DNA of 64,000 nt from Commensalibacter papalotli (ex Servin-Garciduenas et al. 2014) (GCF_000527695.1 NZ_ATSX01000001.1:620001-684000); one strand, 5' to 3'. Shown: positions 36,667 through 47,326, counted from the first letter of the stretch. The notes: a model not told the origin generated them from the sequence alone. Numbers and translations: made by a program.

Positions 36667-38313
36667 ATGAATGAACAAGTAAACGATTTTGCTTTTCTTC
36701 CATTAGGTGGAACGGGTGAGATTGGTATGAATTTTAACCTTTATCGTTTAAACGGTAAATGGTTGGCCATTGATTGTGGAATTGGCTTTACTGGTAATGA
36801 CATGCCAGAAGCAGATATTATGGTTCCAGATCCAGAATTTATCGCACGTCAAAAAGATGATTTGTTGGCATTGGTAATTACGCATGCTCATGAAGATCAT
36901 ATTGGTGCTGTTGCATATCTGTGGCCAGATCTGGAGTGCCCTGTTTATGCAACCAAATTTGCAGCGTCGATTTTAAGGCGTAAATTACGTGAAGCAGGAA
37001 TGTTGGAAGATGTGACAATTCGTCTTATTAAAATGGAAGATCGTTTTAATATTGGTGAATTTGATTTGGAATTTATTCCTGTTACGCATTCTATTCCAGA
37101 AGCACAAAGTGTTTTTATTCGTACCCCTTATGGTAATGTGTTACATACGGGGGATTGGAAACTTGATCCTGAACCTGTGATTGGAAACGTTACTAATTTA
37201 GAAAAATTCGCTGAATTAGGGCGTGAGGGTGTTTTAGCAATGGTATGTGACAGTACCAATGTTATTGTAAAACGTGCTCCAGAATCAGAGGCTCAAGTTC
37301 GACGTAGTTTGATTGATTTAATCGGCAGTATTAAGGGCAGGGTAGCTGTTACTTGTTTTGCAAGTAATGTTTCTCGTGTCGAAAGTATTGCTTATGCTGC
37401 TAAAAAAGCAAATCGCCCTGTTGTAATTATTGGTCGTTCTTTAAAAAACCTTGAGGTTGCTGCCAGAGAAAATGGATATCTTGCTGATATTCCTCCATTT
37501 TTTACTGAACAAAATATGAATGATGTTGATCTTGATCATGTCATTTTTATTGTTACAGGCAGTCAAGGTGAGGAACGTTCTGCGTTAACGCGTATTTCTT
37601 TTGATGTACATCAACATATTGCTTTTGGATCTGGAGATACCGTTATTTATAGTAGCCGTACTATTCCAGGAAACGAGCTGGCTATTATGCGTGTTCAAGA
37701 TAATCTTGCACGTCGTGGTGCCAAAGTGATTACGTCACGCGATCATTTTGTTCATGCTTCTGGGCATGCTTGTTATGAAGAAGTATGTGAACTCTATAAG
37801 CTGGTAAAGCCTACTTATGGAATACCTGTGCATGGGGAGTGGATTCATCTGAATGGACAGGCTAATGTTGCCAAAGAATATGGTGCCGAGCCGATTTTAT
37901 TAGAAGATGGTGACATTTTACGTTTAGGGCCAGGGAAACCAAAAATTATAGGTGGTGCACCTTATGGACGTTTGGTTATTGATGGCAGCCGTTTGTTATC
38001 TATAGGTGGGGATGTTCTTACTGCAAGGCGACGGATGTTATATAATGGCGTTGTCGTTGCCAGTTTCGCTGTGAATATGAATGGTGAGTTGTTGAGTGAC
38101 CCTAATATCAGTGCCCCAGGGTTATTTGATCAATATGACGAAGAATTCGATGATGTTATTGATGAATTTGGGGAGGCTATAGAACGTTTACCTCAAAAAA
38201 TCCGTTTAAATGACGATGAATTAACCGAAAGTGCCAAAGTTATCCTACGCCGTATTTTAGGACGTCGATTAAAAAAGAAACCTTTGGTAGAGATTCATTT
38301 ATTACGTCTTTAA
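36667..38313 (+). CDS. rnj: ribonuclease J
   Basis: RNase J, 548 residues, is a metallo-beta-lactamase/beta-CASP ribonuclease with endo- and 5'-3' exonuclease activity in RNA decay and rRNA maturation. The zinc site is in VITHAHEDHIGAV. Further metal ligands lie in HTGDWKLDP and in HVSGHAC-like HASGHACYEE. The C-terminal domain is short. It lies 23 bp after coaX and is followed by a strong terminator. Confidence 0.95.
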   Translation: MNEQVNDFAFLPLGGTGEIGMNFNLYRLNGKWLAIDCGIGFTGNDMPEADIMVPDPEFIARQKDDLLALVITHAHEDHIGAVAYLWPDLECPVYATKFAASILRRKLREAGMLEDVTIRLIKMEDRFNIGEFDLEFIPVTHSIPEAQSVFIRTPYGNVLHTGDWKLDPEPVIGNVTNLEKFAELGREGVLAMVCDSTNVIVKRAPESEAQVRRSLIDLIGSIKGRVAVTCFASNVSRVESIAYAAKKANRPVVIIGRSLKNLEVAARENGYLADIPPFFTEQNMNDVDLDHVIFIVTGSQGEERSALTRISFDVHQHIAFGSGDTVIYSSRTIPGNELAIMRVQDNLARRGAKVITSRDHFVHASGHACYEEVCELYKLVKPTYGIPVHGEWIHLNGQANVAKEYGAEPILLEDGDILRLGPGKPKIIGGAPYGRLVIDGSRLLSIGGDVLTARRRMLYNGVVVASFAVNMNGELLSDPNISAPGLFDQYDEEFDDVIDEFGEAIERLPQKIRLNDDELTESAKVILRRILGRRLKKKPLVEIHLLRL

Positions 38314-38322
38314 CTTTTTAAT

Positions 38323-38351
38323 AGAATCCCATTATAATGGGATTCTTTTTT
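38323..38351 (+). terminator. terminator after rnj
   Basis: A near-perfect stem of up to 11 bp (AGAATCCCATT at 38323 with AATGGGATTCT ending at 38346) is followed by TTTTT. It is probably the end of the nuo-birA-coaX-rnj transcript. Confidence 0.9.
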
Positions 38352-38387
38352 ATGCTCTATATCCCTTAGTTCAGGATTGATTAATCT

Positions 38388-39710
38388 ATGCGTTTATCCT
38401 CAAGTTTTCTTCCAACATTAAAAGAAGTTCCAGCAGAAGCTCAAATTGCCTCTCATCGTTTGATGCTCAGAACAGGAATGGTTCGCCAAATGTCTTCGGG
38501 TATTTATGCCTGGTTACCAGCTGGCTTACGTGTATTAAATAAAATAGCCGATATTGTTCGTGCGGAACAAGATGCTATTAATGCTCAAGAAGTGTTAATG
38601 CCAACCTTGCAATCAGCAGATCTGTGGAAGCGTTCTGGACGTTATGACGCATATGGACCTGAAATGTTGCGTATTGTTGATCGCCATAAACGTGATTTGT
38701 TATATGGACCAACAAACGAGGAAATGATTACAGATATTTTTGATCAATTTGTAACATCATATAAGGGGTTGCCAGCTTTATTATATCAAATTCAGTGGAA
38801 ATTCAGAGACGAAATTCGCCCTCGTTTTGGGGTTATGCGTGGTCGTGAATTCTATATGAAAGATGGTTACAGCTTTGATGCAGATTACGACAGTGCTGTA
38901 GTAACCTATCATAAAATGATGTTGGCTTATCTACGTACATTCCAACGGATTGGAGTCAAAGCTATTCCAATGTTGGCGGATACAGGCCCTATTGGTGGGG
39001 ATCTTAGTCATGAGTTTATTATTTTAGCCCCTACGGGTGAAAGTGGTATTTTCTTTGATTCTGCATTTGCAGAACAAAATTGGTTGGAAATGCCAGTCGA
39101 TATTGAAGATAAAAACTCTCTTGCTTCATTCTTTACCCGTATGACCAGCTTTTATGCAGCTACTGATGAAAAACATGATGAAGCTGAGTGGGAAAAAGTA
39201 CCTCAGGAAAGAAAATGTGAAGGACGCGGAATTGAAGTTGGCCAAATTTTCTATTTTGGCACCAAATATACTGAGTCAATGGATGTTTCTGTAGCTGGCC
39301 CAGACAGTAAAAAACTTTATCCGCATATGGGATCATACGGTATTGGGGTTTCTCGTCTAGTTGGGGCAATTATAGAATCTTCACACGATGATAATGGAAT
39401 TATTTGGCCTGATAATGTTGCCCCTTTTAAAGCGGTGATTATTAATTTGGGTATGAAAGATCAAGCCTGTAAAGATGTGTGTGAGTCATTGTATCAAACA
39501 GATCCAGATAATTTTCTTTATGATGATCGTGATGAACGTGCTGGTGCAAAATTTGCAGATGCAGACTTAATGGGACATCCTTGGCAAATTATTGTTGGGC
39601 CTCGTGGAGTTGCACAGAATATTGTCGAGATTAAACGTAGAAAGACAGGAATGCGTGCTGAGGTTCCTGTGGATCAGATTATGGAATATATGGCTTCTCA
39701 TCAGGATTAA
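38388..39710 (+). CDS. proS: prolyl-tRNA synthetase, short form without editing domain
   Basis: A class II prolyl-tRNA synthetase of 440 residues. Motif 2 is seen around [21 protein letters not shown] and motif 3 in [16 protein letters not shown]. The C-terminal anticodon-binding domain contains [18 protein letters not shown]. The ~180-residue INS editing domain present in E. coli ProRS is missing between motifs 2 and 3, as is usual for alphaproteobacterial ProRS, so misacylated Ala-tRNA(Pro) must be cleared by a separate protein. Confidence 0.95.
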   Translation: MRLSSSFLPTLKEVPAEAQIASHRLMLRTGMVRQMSSGIYAWLPAGLRVLNKIADIVRAEQDAINAQEVLMPTLQSADLWKRSGRYDAYGPEMLRIVDRHKRDLLYGPTNEEMITDIFDQFVTSYKGLPALLYQIQWKFRDEIRPRFGVMRGREFYMKDGYSFDADYDSAVVTYHKMMLAYLRTFQRIGVKAIPMLADTGPIGGDLSHEFIILAPTGESGIFFDSAFAEQNWLEMPVDIEDKNSLASFFTRMTSFYAATDEKHDEAEWEKVPQERKCEGRGIEVGQIFYFGTKYTESMDVSVAGPDSKKLYPHMGSYGIGVSRLVGAIIESSHDDNGIIWPDNVAPFKAVIINLGMKDQACKDVCESLYQTDPDNFLYDDRDERAGAKFADADLMGHPWQIIVGPRGVAQNIVEIKRRKTGMRAEVPVDQIMEYMASHQD

Positions 39711-39715
39711 TAAAT

Positions 39716-40978
39716 ATGTTTGGTTCTTTTGAAAGAATGGTGGCAAAACGTTACTTGCGAGCTCGCAAAGGGGAACGCTTTGTCTCTGTGATTGCTATTT
39801 TTTCCTTGATCGGAATTGCTCTTGGAGTTGGTACATTAATTGTCGTTATGGCGGTGATGAACGGCTTTAAAGATGATTTATTGGGTCGCATTTTGGGGTT
39901 GAATGGGGATCTGAGTGTCTATGGACAAATGTCCTATAATGGCCCTCAGCCTATTACTGATTATGATCGTTTGGCTTCACGTATGGAAAAAATCCCTGGT
40001 GTTAAAGTAGCTATTCCTTTTACAGAAGGCCAAGTTTTATTAAGTGCTGGTAATTATAATTCTGGGGGCATGGTGCGCGGCATGAGTGCCGAAGGGTTGA
40101 AAAAATTAACAGTAGTCAGTAAAAGCCTGACTCCAGAATCTTTTGAGCGTTTCAAAGGGGATGATGCGATTGTTATTGGAAAAACCTTGGCAGATCGCGC
40201 AGGTCTTGGAATTGGCTCCAAAGTAACTTTAATTTCTCCACAAGGTTCTGCAACCGTAATGGGGAATATTCCTCGTATCAAAGCATATACAGTGGTGGGG
40301 ATTTTTGATTCTGGAATGCATGAATATAATTCAAGTTATGTATTCTTGCCCATTTCGGCAGCGCAAAAATTCTTTCAAATCAAAGATGGTGTAACAGGAA
40401 TACAGATATCGACGACAAACCCCGCAAAAGTTCAAAAAACCACGCAGGCGTTGATTTCAGAGTTCAGAGAAGAAAATTTACGCTTTCTGGATTGGACACA
40501 AAGCAATAATGCCTTTTTTGGAGCCGTTCAAGTTGAACAAAATGTAATGTTCTTGATTTTAACTTTAATTATTTTAGTGGCGGCTTTTAACGTAATTTCC
40601 TCTTTGATTATGATGGTCAAAGATAAAACTCGTGATATTGCAATCTTACGGACAATGGGGGCATCTCGTGGAGCAATTATGCGTATTTTCTTGATGTGTG
40701 GCGCTTCTGTTGGGGTCACAGGCACCTTTGCAGGAACGATAATTGGCATATTATTTTGTAAGAATATTGAGCATATCCGTCAAGGGTTGCAAAAACTAAC
40801 GGGAACTAATTTATTTAATCCAGAGGTATATTATCTGGAACATTTGCCTGCTAAACTTGATTGGGCAGATGTCATTCAAATTGTTTTAATGGCGTTGGCT
40901 TTATCTTTGCTTGCGACCTTATATCCATCTTGGAAAGCCGCACGTACCGATCCAGTAGAAGGATTGCGTAATGAATAA
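39716..40978 (+). CDS. lolC: lipoprotein-releasing ABC transporter permease (LolC/LolE family)
   Basis: An inner-membrane permease of 420 residues in the Lol system, which releases outer-membrane lipoproteins to LolA. The N-terminal anchor follows VAKRYLRARKGERFVSVIAI. A large periplasmic MacB-type domain (about 50-270) comes next, then three C-terminal helices including IAILRTMGASRGAIMRIF. As in many alphaproteobacteria, a single LolC/E permease is encoded and presumably forms a homodimer. Its end overlaps lolD by 8 bases. Confidence 0.94.
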   Translation: MFGSFERMVAKRYLRARKGERFVSVIAIFSLIGIALGVGTLIVVMAVMNGFKDDLLGRILGLNGDLSVYGQMSYNGPQPITDYDRLASRMEKIPGVKVAIPFTEGQVLLSAGNYNSGGMVRGMSAEGLKKLTVVSKSLTPESFERFKGDDAIVIGKTLADRAGLGIGSKVTLISPQGSATVMGNIPRIKAYTVVGIFDSGMHEYNSSYVFLPISAAQKFFQIKDGVTGIQISTTNPAKVQKTTQALISEFREENLRFLDWTQSNNAFFGAVQVEQNVMFLILTLIILVAAFNVISSLIMMVKDKTRDIAILRTMGASRGAIMRIFLMCGASVGVTGTFAGTIIGILFCKNIEHIRQGLQKLTGTNLFNPEVYYLEHLPAKLDWADVIQIVLMALALSLLATLYPSWKAARTDPVEGLRNE

Positions 40979-41666
40979 TTCAACTCAAGCAGTCTTAGAA
41001 CTCAAAGATGTTCATGTTTCCTATAAGAGTGGAGACGAACAGCTTGAGGTTTTAAAAGGTGCAGATTTCACTTTATACCCAGGTGAGATTGTGGCTTTGG
41101 TAGCTCCTTCTGGAGCAGGCAAGTCAACCTTGTTGCATGTTGCTGGTTTATTGGAAAAACCAAGTAAGGGTGAGATTATTATTAACGAGCAAAATACAGC
41201 CAAGCTGAGCGAAAGAGAACGCACCGTATTAAGGTTAAGATCAGTTGGTTTTGTTTATCAGTTTCATCATTTACTGCCAGAATTTACAGCTTTAGAAAAT
41301 GTAATCATGCCACAGATGATTGACAAGAAATCAAAAGCGATAGCTTCTAAAAAAGCCAAAGAATGGCTGGAAAAATTTGATTTAGGCCACCGTGTTAACC
41401 ATCAACCAGGAAAATTATCTGGTGGGGAAAAGCAACGCGTAGCAATTACAAGAGCTTTGGCGAATTCTCCTTATATTTTATTAGCGGATGAACCAACTGG
41501 TAATTTAGATGAAAAAACATCAGATCATGTGTTTGGTTTGTTATTACAAGCTGTCAGGCAGGAAGGGTTGGCGGCTCTGATTGTAACTCATAATAATGAA
41601 CTTGCGTCTAGGATGGATCGTGTCATGACGTTACACGAAGGAAAGATCGTTCCTTTTACTCTCTAA
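40971..41666 (+). CDS. lolD: lipoprotein-releasing ABC transporter ATP-binding protein LolD
   Basis: LolD, 231 residues, is the ATPase that powers lipoprotein release. It has Walker A APSGAGKST (with Ala in place of the usual first Gly), Q-loop FVYQFHHLLPEFTALENV, signature LSGGEKQRVAITRAL and Walker B ILLADEPTGNLD. It overlaps lolC, consistent with a two-gene unit. Confidence 0.96.
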   Translation: MNNSTQAVLELKDVHVSYKSGDEQLEVLKGADFTLYPGEIVALVAPSGAGKSTLLHVAGLLEKPSKGEIIINEQNTAKLSERERTVLRLRSVGFVYQFHHLLPEFTALENVIMPQMIDKKSKAIASKKAKEWLEKFDLGHRVNHQPGKLSGGEKQRVAITRALANSPYILLADEPTGNLDEKTSDHVFGLLLQAVRQEGLAALIVTHNNELASRMDRVMTLHEGKIVPFTL

Positions 41667-41685
41667 TTGAAATTAAAATATAGTA

Positions 41686-44600
41686 ATGCCCCTAGCTCCT
41701 TTTATTCATTTACGTAACCATTCTGCATATTCTCTTAGTCAAGGGGCCATTCGAGTACCAAAGATGGTAGAGCTGGCAAAGAAAATGAATATGCCAGCTA
41801 TTGCCATTACGGATACAGGAAATTTATTTGGAGCTTTGGAATTTTCTAAATATTGTGTTGATGGCGGAATTCAACCCATTATAGGATCACAAATCGGGAT
41901 TCCTGCTATTGGCGAAAACACAGAATATGCCCGTAGTTGGCCAATTGTGTTATTGGCTCAAAATGAAACAGGATTGCTCAATTTACAATTTTTATCATCA
42001 GAAGGATTCTTAAAAGGGGATCCTGCTGATCCTGCTGTTGCAGTAGAGACAATATGTGAACATTCAGAAGGACTTATTTTACTGAGTGGTGGAACAAGAG
42101 GGCCTATCTTTAAACTGCTTTCAGAAGGTCAGGAAAAACATGCGTCAGATTTAATTGAGCAACTTGCCAAGGCATTTCCTGATCGTCTTGTGATAGAGTT
42201 GAACCGTTTGGGTCTAACAGAAGAAAAAGCCATTGAACCAGGTATTATTGGACTTGCTGATCGTTTCGGGTTTCCCTTAGTGGCAACGAATGAATGTTTT
42301 TTCCCCACACCTGATTTATATGAATCGCATGATGCATTGATCTGTATTGCTCAGGGCTGTACTGTTGATATGCAAGATCGATGGAAAGTTACTCCAGAAA
42401 ACTGGTTTAAACCGCCTGAAATGATGTGTGAACTTTTTGCTGATTTACCAGAGGCTTGTTCAAATACTATAGAGATTGCTAAACGGTGTGCGGTTAAGAT
42501 TGAAACACGAAAGCCGATGCTGCCTCATAGTCGTAAGATTAAAGAGGGCACAACAGCAGATGAAACTTTACAGCAAATGGCTCAGGCTGGTTTGGATGAG
42601 CGTTTAAAAACCTATTCTGATTTAACCGAAGAGAAGCGAAAGGAATATCAACACCGTTTGGAATATGAAATTTCCGTTATTCAAAAAATGGGATTTCCAG
42701 GATATTTTTTAATTGTTGCTGATTTTATTCAATGGGCCAAAGAAAATAATATTCCAGTGGGGCCAGGTCGTGGTTCAGGTGCAGGATCATTGGTGGCGTG
42801 GGCGTTAACTATTACGGATTTAGACCCTTTACAATTTAATTTATTGTTTGAACGTTTCTTAAATCCTGAGCGTATTTCGATGCCTGACTTTGATATTGAC
42901 TTTTGTCAGGATCGACGTGATGAGGTCATTGAATATGTCCGTCATGCTTATGGACTTAATCAAGTTGCGCAAATTATTACCTTTGGTAAATTACAGGCCA
43001 GAGCAGCCGTGCGTGATGTTGGACGTGTCCTTGGGTTACCTTTTGGGATGGTGAATAAGGTTGCAGAGCTGATCCCTAATAATCCTGCCAAACCAACGAC
43101 TTTGGGACAGGCGATAGATGGTGAACCTCGCTTGCAAGAAATGCGCGATAGTGATGAAAATATCAGACGTTTGATGGAGGTGGCTTTACAATTGGAAGGT
43201 TTATACCGTCACGCTGGAACCCATGCTGCTGGGGTAGTGATTGGAGATAGACCTTTGGTAGAGTTGGTACCGCTCTATCGAGATCCGCGTAGCGATATGT
43301 TGGTTACCCAATATAATATGAAGTTCGTTGAGCAAGTTGGGCTGGTGAAGTTTGACTTTCTGGGCTTGACGACGCTTACGATCTTACAGCGTGCTGTAAA
43401 TATGTTGGAAAAGCTGGGTCAACATATTGATCTTGCTTCTATTCCTTTGAATGATAAGCCAACGTATGAAATGTTGAGCCGTGGTGAATCTGGCGGGGTG
43501 TTCCAGTTCGAAGGTGCTGGCATGCGAGATGTATTGCGTCAAATGCAGCCCACACGAATTGAGGATTTAATTGCGGCGGTGGCCTTATATCGTCCTGGTC
43601 CTATGGCGAATATTCCTGATTATTGCCGCAGAAAACATGGAGAGGCGTGGGAGCCACCGCACGAGCAAATCCGTGATATTCTTGAAGAGACCTATGGAAT
43701 TATGGTCTATCAGGAACAGGTAATGCAGATTGCTCAAAAAATGGCGAAATATAGCCTAGGCGCTGCTGATTTATTACGCCGTGCGATGGGTAAAAAAATT
43801 CGCTCTGAAATGGATCAACAACGTGAGATCTTTACCAAAGGTGCGATTGAGAACGGGGTTGATGAAAAAAAAGCTATAGAAGTTTTTGATTTAATGGCAC
43901 GCTTTGCTGATTATGGATTTAACAAATCTCATGCGGCGGCTTATGCGTTGGTCTCTTATCAAACAGCATGGATGAAGGCTAATTACCCAGTAGCTTTTTT
44001 TGCAGCATGTATGTCTTTGGCAATCGAAAAGACTGATAAGCTAGCAATTTTAAGGCAAGAAGCCAAGCGTATTAATATTCCTGTTTTACCTCCTGATATA
44101 AATAAATCGGGCGCAGATTTTGAGATCGAAAAGCAAGAAGATGGGACTTATGCTATTCGTTACGCTTTCGCTGCGATTAAGAGGGCTGGTTTTTCCGCAA
44201 TGCAAGGCATTGCAGAGGCTAGAGGAGGGCAACCCTTCAAAGATTTACTTGATTTTGCCGAGCGTATCGATTGTCAAAATTTAAATAAAGGGCAATTGGA
44301 AAATCTGGCTAAAGCAGGGGCATTTGATTCCATTGAGCCCAATCGACATAAAGTATTCGCTGCTGCTGAAGTGATTTTACGTAGAGCACACGCCCGTAAA
44401 GATGAAAAGGCCAGTGGTCAAATTGGTTTATTTCAAATGGGGGATATAAAGACTGTCGAGCCTTTGAAGTTACCTTCTGTGTTTGAATGGCCGGAAATAG
44501 AGCGCCTAACGATGGAAGCCGAAGCCATTGGGTATCATATGACGGCTCATCCTTTGGATTCATTTAGAGCGTTATTGGATAAAATGGCTATTCAGCCTAT

Positions 44601-45117
44601 GACGCATCTACAACAGCTGGCTCGTTCTGGGAGTACGCGTATTCGGTTGGCGGGATGTATTTTAAACACCAAAGTGCGTCCTACGAAAAAAGGAACAAAA
44701 ATGGCTTGGGTGGGTCTATCTGACAAGAGTGGAGCCTGTGAAGTAACATTTTTTTCCGAAACGCTTAATCGATCCAGAGATTTGTTGGTGACAGGAAAAA
44801 TGGTTATTGTTACCGTAGATTTACGTATGGATGAAGAAAATTTACGTATTACAGCGCAACATGTTGAAGACCTAGAAGATGCGATTACAGGTTTAGTCAA
44901 AGAAATTAAAATATGGATCAAAGATTTAGATTCAGTTAAAAAAATATCAAATATTTTAGCCAATACACAAAAGGGTAGAGGAAAAGTAGTTTTAGTTCCT
45001 CAATGTGGCAATCAACAAGAGGTCGAGGTAATTTTACCTGAATATTATAATGTATCCCCCATCCTTGCACAGCATATCAAAGTAATACAAGGGGTCGAAA
45101 AAGTAGAACAATATTAG
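41686..45117 (+). CDS. dnaE: DNA polymerase III alpha subunit
   Basis: The replicative polymerase catalytic subunit, 1143 residues. An N-terminal PHP domain (FIHLRNHSAYSLSQGAI onward), the palm with catalytic aspartates in MPDFDIDFCQDRRDEVI, GPGRGSGAGSLVAWAL, and GSHAAGV-type HAGTHAAGVVI are recognisable. The FNKSHAAAYALVSYQTAW stretch and a C-terminal OB-fold (about 980-1060) follow. Length is normal for alphaproteobacterial DnaE1. It starts 19 bp after lolD and may share its transcript. Confidence 0.97.
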   Translation: MPLAPFIHLRNHSAYSLSQGAIRVPKMVELAKKMNMPAIAITDTGNLFGALEFSKYCVDGGIQPIIGSQIGIPAIGENTEYARSWPIVLLAQNETGLLNLQFLSSEGFLKGDPADPAVAVETICEHSEGLILLSGGTRGPIFKLLSEGQEKHASDLIEQLAKAFPDRLVIELNRLGLTEEKAIEPGIIGLADRFGFPLVATNECFFPTPDLYESHDALICIAQGCTVDMQDRWKVTPENWFKPPEMMCELFADLPEACSNTIEIAKRCAVKIETRKPMLPHSRKIKEGTTADETLQQMAQAGLDERLKTYSDLTEEKRKEYQHRLEYEISVIQKMGFPGYFLIVADFIQWAKENNIPVGPGRGSGAGSLVAWALTITDLDPLQFNLLFERFLNPERISMPDFDIDFCQDRRDEVIEYVRHAYGLNQVAQIITFGKLQARAAVRDVGRVLGLPFGMVNKVAELIPNNPAKPTTLGQAIDGEPRLQEMRDSDENIRRLMEVALQLEGLYRHAGTHAAGVVIGDRPLVELVPLYRDPRSDMLVTQYNMKFVEQVGLVKFDFLGLTTLTILQRAVNMLEKLGQHIDLASIPLNDKPTYEMLSRGESGGVFQFEGAGMRDVLRQMQPTRIEDLIAAVALYRPGPMANIPDYCRRKHGEAWEPPHEQIRDILEETYGIMVYQEQVMQIAQKMAKYSLGAADLLRRAMGKKIRSEMDQQREIFTKGAIENGVDEKKAIEVFDLMARFADYGFNKSHAAAYALVSYQTAWMKANYPVAFFAACMSLAIEKTDKLAILRQEAKRINIPVLPPDINKSGADFEIEKQEDGTYAIRYAFAAIKRAGFSAMQGIAEARGGQPFKDLLDFAERIDCQNLNKGQLENLAKAGAFDSIEPNRHKVFAAAEVILRRAHARKDEKASGQIGLFQMGDIKTVEPLKLPSVFEWPEIERLTMEAEAIGYHMTAHPLDSFRALLDKMAIQPMTHLQQLARSGSTRIRLAGCILNTKVRPTKKGTKMAWVGLSDKSGACEVTFFSETLNRSRDLLVTGKMVIVTVDLRMDEENLRITAQHVEDLEDAITGLVKEIKIWIKDLDSVKKISNILANTQKGRGKVVLVPQCGNQQEVEVILPEYYNVSPILAQHIKVIQGVEKVEQY

Positions 45118-45157
45118 CTTTATTTTGATATTATTTAAAAGGGTTCAAATAAAAAAA

Positions 45158-45667
45158 ATGTTCTATATCAAGAATATATTTAATGAGTATTATTATACTT
45201 TATCCAGATGGAAAGATTATAAAAGTAGAAGCCCAAGAAGAGAGTGTTGGATTTTTAATTGTATTAACATAGTGTGTTATTTTGTTTTGCTTCAACTTAG
45301 AGATACTATTACTCAACAGAATGTATTCAATATTTTTATGGGAATAACATACATATATGTTTTATTTATTCTTATTCCTAGTATTCCTCTTGTAATAAGA
45401 AGGTTGCATGATTTAGGATTTTCAGGGAAATGGTATTTTTTATATCTATTTGCTTATATTGTTGACGATTTTTTTCTAGATGGTGGTATCTATGAAGATT
45501 TGTTTTCACAATCTACAGATTTCACATACCGTATAATTTTATTATTTGTTATCCTTATTATATATTCAATATTTATAATAATCTTTATAGCTACTTTTTT
45601 CTGCCCAGGAAACCAAGGGAGAAATAAATACGGTTCTGCATTATCTGCATTATCAAAAAATAATTAA
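45158..45667 (+). CDS. DUF805 family membrane protein
   Basis: A 169-residue protein with about four hydrophobic segments. The DUF805 features are SRSPRRECWIFNCINIV (normally GRxxRREFW), IPLVIRRLHDLGFSGKW, and the C-terminal FFCPGNQGRNKYGSAL. Function is unknown. I chose the ATG at 45158 over a TTG 33 bp upstream because the family alignment begins shortly after it. It follows dnaE closely but is more AT-rich than its neighbours, suggesting accessory origin. Confidence 0.8.
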   Translation: MFYIKNIFNEYYYTLSRWKDYKSRSPRRECWIFNCINIVCYFVLLQLRDTITQQNVFNIFMGITYIYVLFILIPSIPLVIRRLHDLGFSGKWYFLYLFAYIVDDFFLDGGIYEDLFSQSTDFTYRIILLFVILIIYSIFIIIFIATFFCPGNQGRNKYGSALSALSKNN

Positions 45668-45697
45668 TATACATCATGTATCGTAAGTCTTGTGTTT

Positions 45698-45737
45698 GAA
45701 GTTTGCTGTTAAATTAAAGCAATTCGCGACAAACTTC
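45698..45737. terminator. weak inverted repeat between convergent genes
   Basis: GAAGTTTG (45698-45705) and CAAACTTC (45730-45737) form an 8-bp stem with a 24-base loop between the DUF805 gene and the converging hydrolase gene. There is no clear U run on either side, so terminator function is doubtful. Confidence 0.3.
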
Positions 45738-45745
45738 ATTGATAT

Positions 45746-46345
45746 TTATCCGATTGTTTTCAACCACTCTTTGTGATTAATAACATGAGAAAAGAGGGTC
45801 AAGTCTTTTTCTAAAGCCATATTGTGTTCTTCCATGCTCAAAGTAGCACAACAGTCGTTTAAGGTAGTAACATCATAGCCCTTTTCATAGGCAGTACGTA
45901 CTGTTGATTCAACACAACAATTTGTCAGAAAGCCACAAATCGCCAATGATTTAATATTCAACTGACGTAAAATAAAATCCAGATTTGTGCTGTAAAATGC
46001 ATCTAAGCCGCGTTTACCTTCGAGTATAATTTCATGAGATAATGGTTTAACATTATCTATAATTTCTGCACCCCAACTGCCTTGACGAAATGCTTTGGCA
46101 GAAATTACATTTTGTAATACGCCATAAGTTGGTTTTCTGAGCTCTCGATAATTATCAGAGAAACTAATGGGCGAATAAATAACCGTAACGCCCTTTTCAC
46201 GTGCGGCTTTTAACGCCGCTTGACTGTTTGCCAGCATATTCGTTTGATGCATACAATCTTTTACTCCGTTATGTAAAGCACCGTTTACGGAGGTAAAATC
46301 ATGTTGATATTCGATTAAAATCAAAGCAGTTTGAGAAGCCATCAT
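45746..46345 (-). CDS. isochorismatase-family cysteine hydrolase
   Basis: A 199-residue cysteine hydrolase of the isochorismatase/nicotinamidase fold. The nucleophile is probably C144 in FLTNCCVESTVRTAYEKGYDV-type sequence, and the conserved Lys is K111 in LEGKRGLDAF. The N-terminal position normally held by the catalytic Asp is Glu (E12, in LIEYQHDF). I cannot name the substrate. Candidates are amides or isochorismate-like ethers. It is divergent from panB with about 120 bp between. Confidence 0.82.
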   Translation of the reverse strand: MMASQTALILIEYQHDFTSVNGALHNGVKDCMHQTNMLANSQAALKAAREKGVTVIYSPISFSDNYRELRKPTYGVLQNVISAKAFRQGSWGAEIIDNVKPLSHEIILEGKRGLDAFYSTNLDFILRQLNIKSLAICGFLTNCCVESTVRTAYEKGYDVTTLNDCCATLSMEEHNMALEKDLTLFSHVINHKEWLKTIG

Positions 46346-46468
46346 AAGAAAATGCCTTTTAAATTGATGAATGAGTAATTTACATTCTATTTTGATAATG
46401 CTTAATATATTAGTTCAATTTAATTTAAAACTTTATTTCACTTAAAAGATAGAAGAAAAGCTAATTCT

Positions 46469-47290
46469 ATGACTAATACACCTATAAAACGTTTGACTGT
46501 TCCTAATATCATAACAAAAAAAGGTAAAGAACCGATTGTCTCTTTGACGGCTTATACAACACCAGTGGCTCAATTAATGGACGAGCATGTAGATCTGATC
46601 TTGGTTGGTGATTCTTTGGGAATGGTGATTTACGGGTTGGATACAACATTGTCAGTGACAACAGAGATGATGATTGCTCATGGTCAAGCTGTGATGAGAG
46701 GAACGCAACGGGCTTGTGTAATGGTGGATTTGCCCTTTGCTTCATATCAAGAAAGCCCCCAACAAGCATTTCGGACAGCTTCTCGTATTTTACAAGAAAC
46801 AGGTGCAGCGGCTGTTAAATTAGAGGGCGGAGAAGAAATGGCCGAAACGGTGGAATTCCTAACCAAAAGAAATATTCCAGTTTGTGGTCATGTTGGCTTA
46901 ATGCCTCAGGCTGTGCAGATGATGGGGGGATTTAAAGTAGCTGGAAAAAACGATGAGAGTGTGCAAAAAGTTATTCGTGACAGCCATGCTATCGCCAAGG
47001 CTGGGGCTTTTGCAATCGTATTAGAAGGGGTTGTTGAACCAGTAGCCCAAACCATTACACAACAAATTGCTATTCCAACTATTGGGATTGGTGCTTCGCC
47101 TGCTTGTGATGGGCAAGTCTTGGTTTGTGATGATATTTTTGGTGTATTCCAAGGTTTCAAACCCAAATTTGTTAAACGTTATGCTCAAGTTGGACAAACG
47201 ATGACAGAAGCTGTTCAACAATATGCACAGGAAGTTCGTTCAAGAGCATTTCCGACGATGGAATATTGTTTTCAACCGAACAAAGGCTAA
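46469..47290 (+). CDS. panB: 3-methyl-2-oxobutanoate hydroxymethyltransferase
   Basis: PanB, 273 residues, makes ketopantoate from ketoisovalerate and methylene-tetrahydrofolate, the first committed step of pantothenate synthesis. It shows [31 protein letters not shown] (metal and substrate site), VKLEGGEEM and GHVGLMPQ, then a C-terminal [14 protein letters not shown]. panC is not next to it. With coaX at 35861, it shows that CoA synthesis genes are scattered here. Confidence 0.97.
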   Translation: MTNTPIKRLTVPNIITKKGKEPIVSLTAYTTPVAQLMDEHVDLILVGDSLGMVIYGLDTTLSVTTEMMIAHGQAVMRGTQRACVMVDLPFASYQESPQQAFRTASRILQETGAAAVKLEGGEEMAETVEFLTKRNIPVCGHVGLMPQAVQMMGGFKVAGKNDESVQKVIRDSHAIAKAGAFAIVLEGVVEPVAQTITQQIAIPTIGIGASPACDGQVLVCDDIFGVFQGFKPKFVKRYAQVGQTMTEAVQQYAQEVRSRAFPTMEYCFQPNKG

Positions 47291-47298
47291 TTACCAAT

Positions 47299-47326
47299 TA
47301 CGATGATCTGAAATCGGATCATCGTA
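47299..47326 (+). terminator. inverted repeat after panB
   Basis: TACGATGATC (47299-47308) and GATCATCGTA (47317-47326) form a perfect 10-bp stem with an 8-base loop, 8 bases after the panB stop. The following sequence is T-rich but interrupted by A. It is a likely terminator for panB. Confidence 0.6.
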
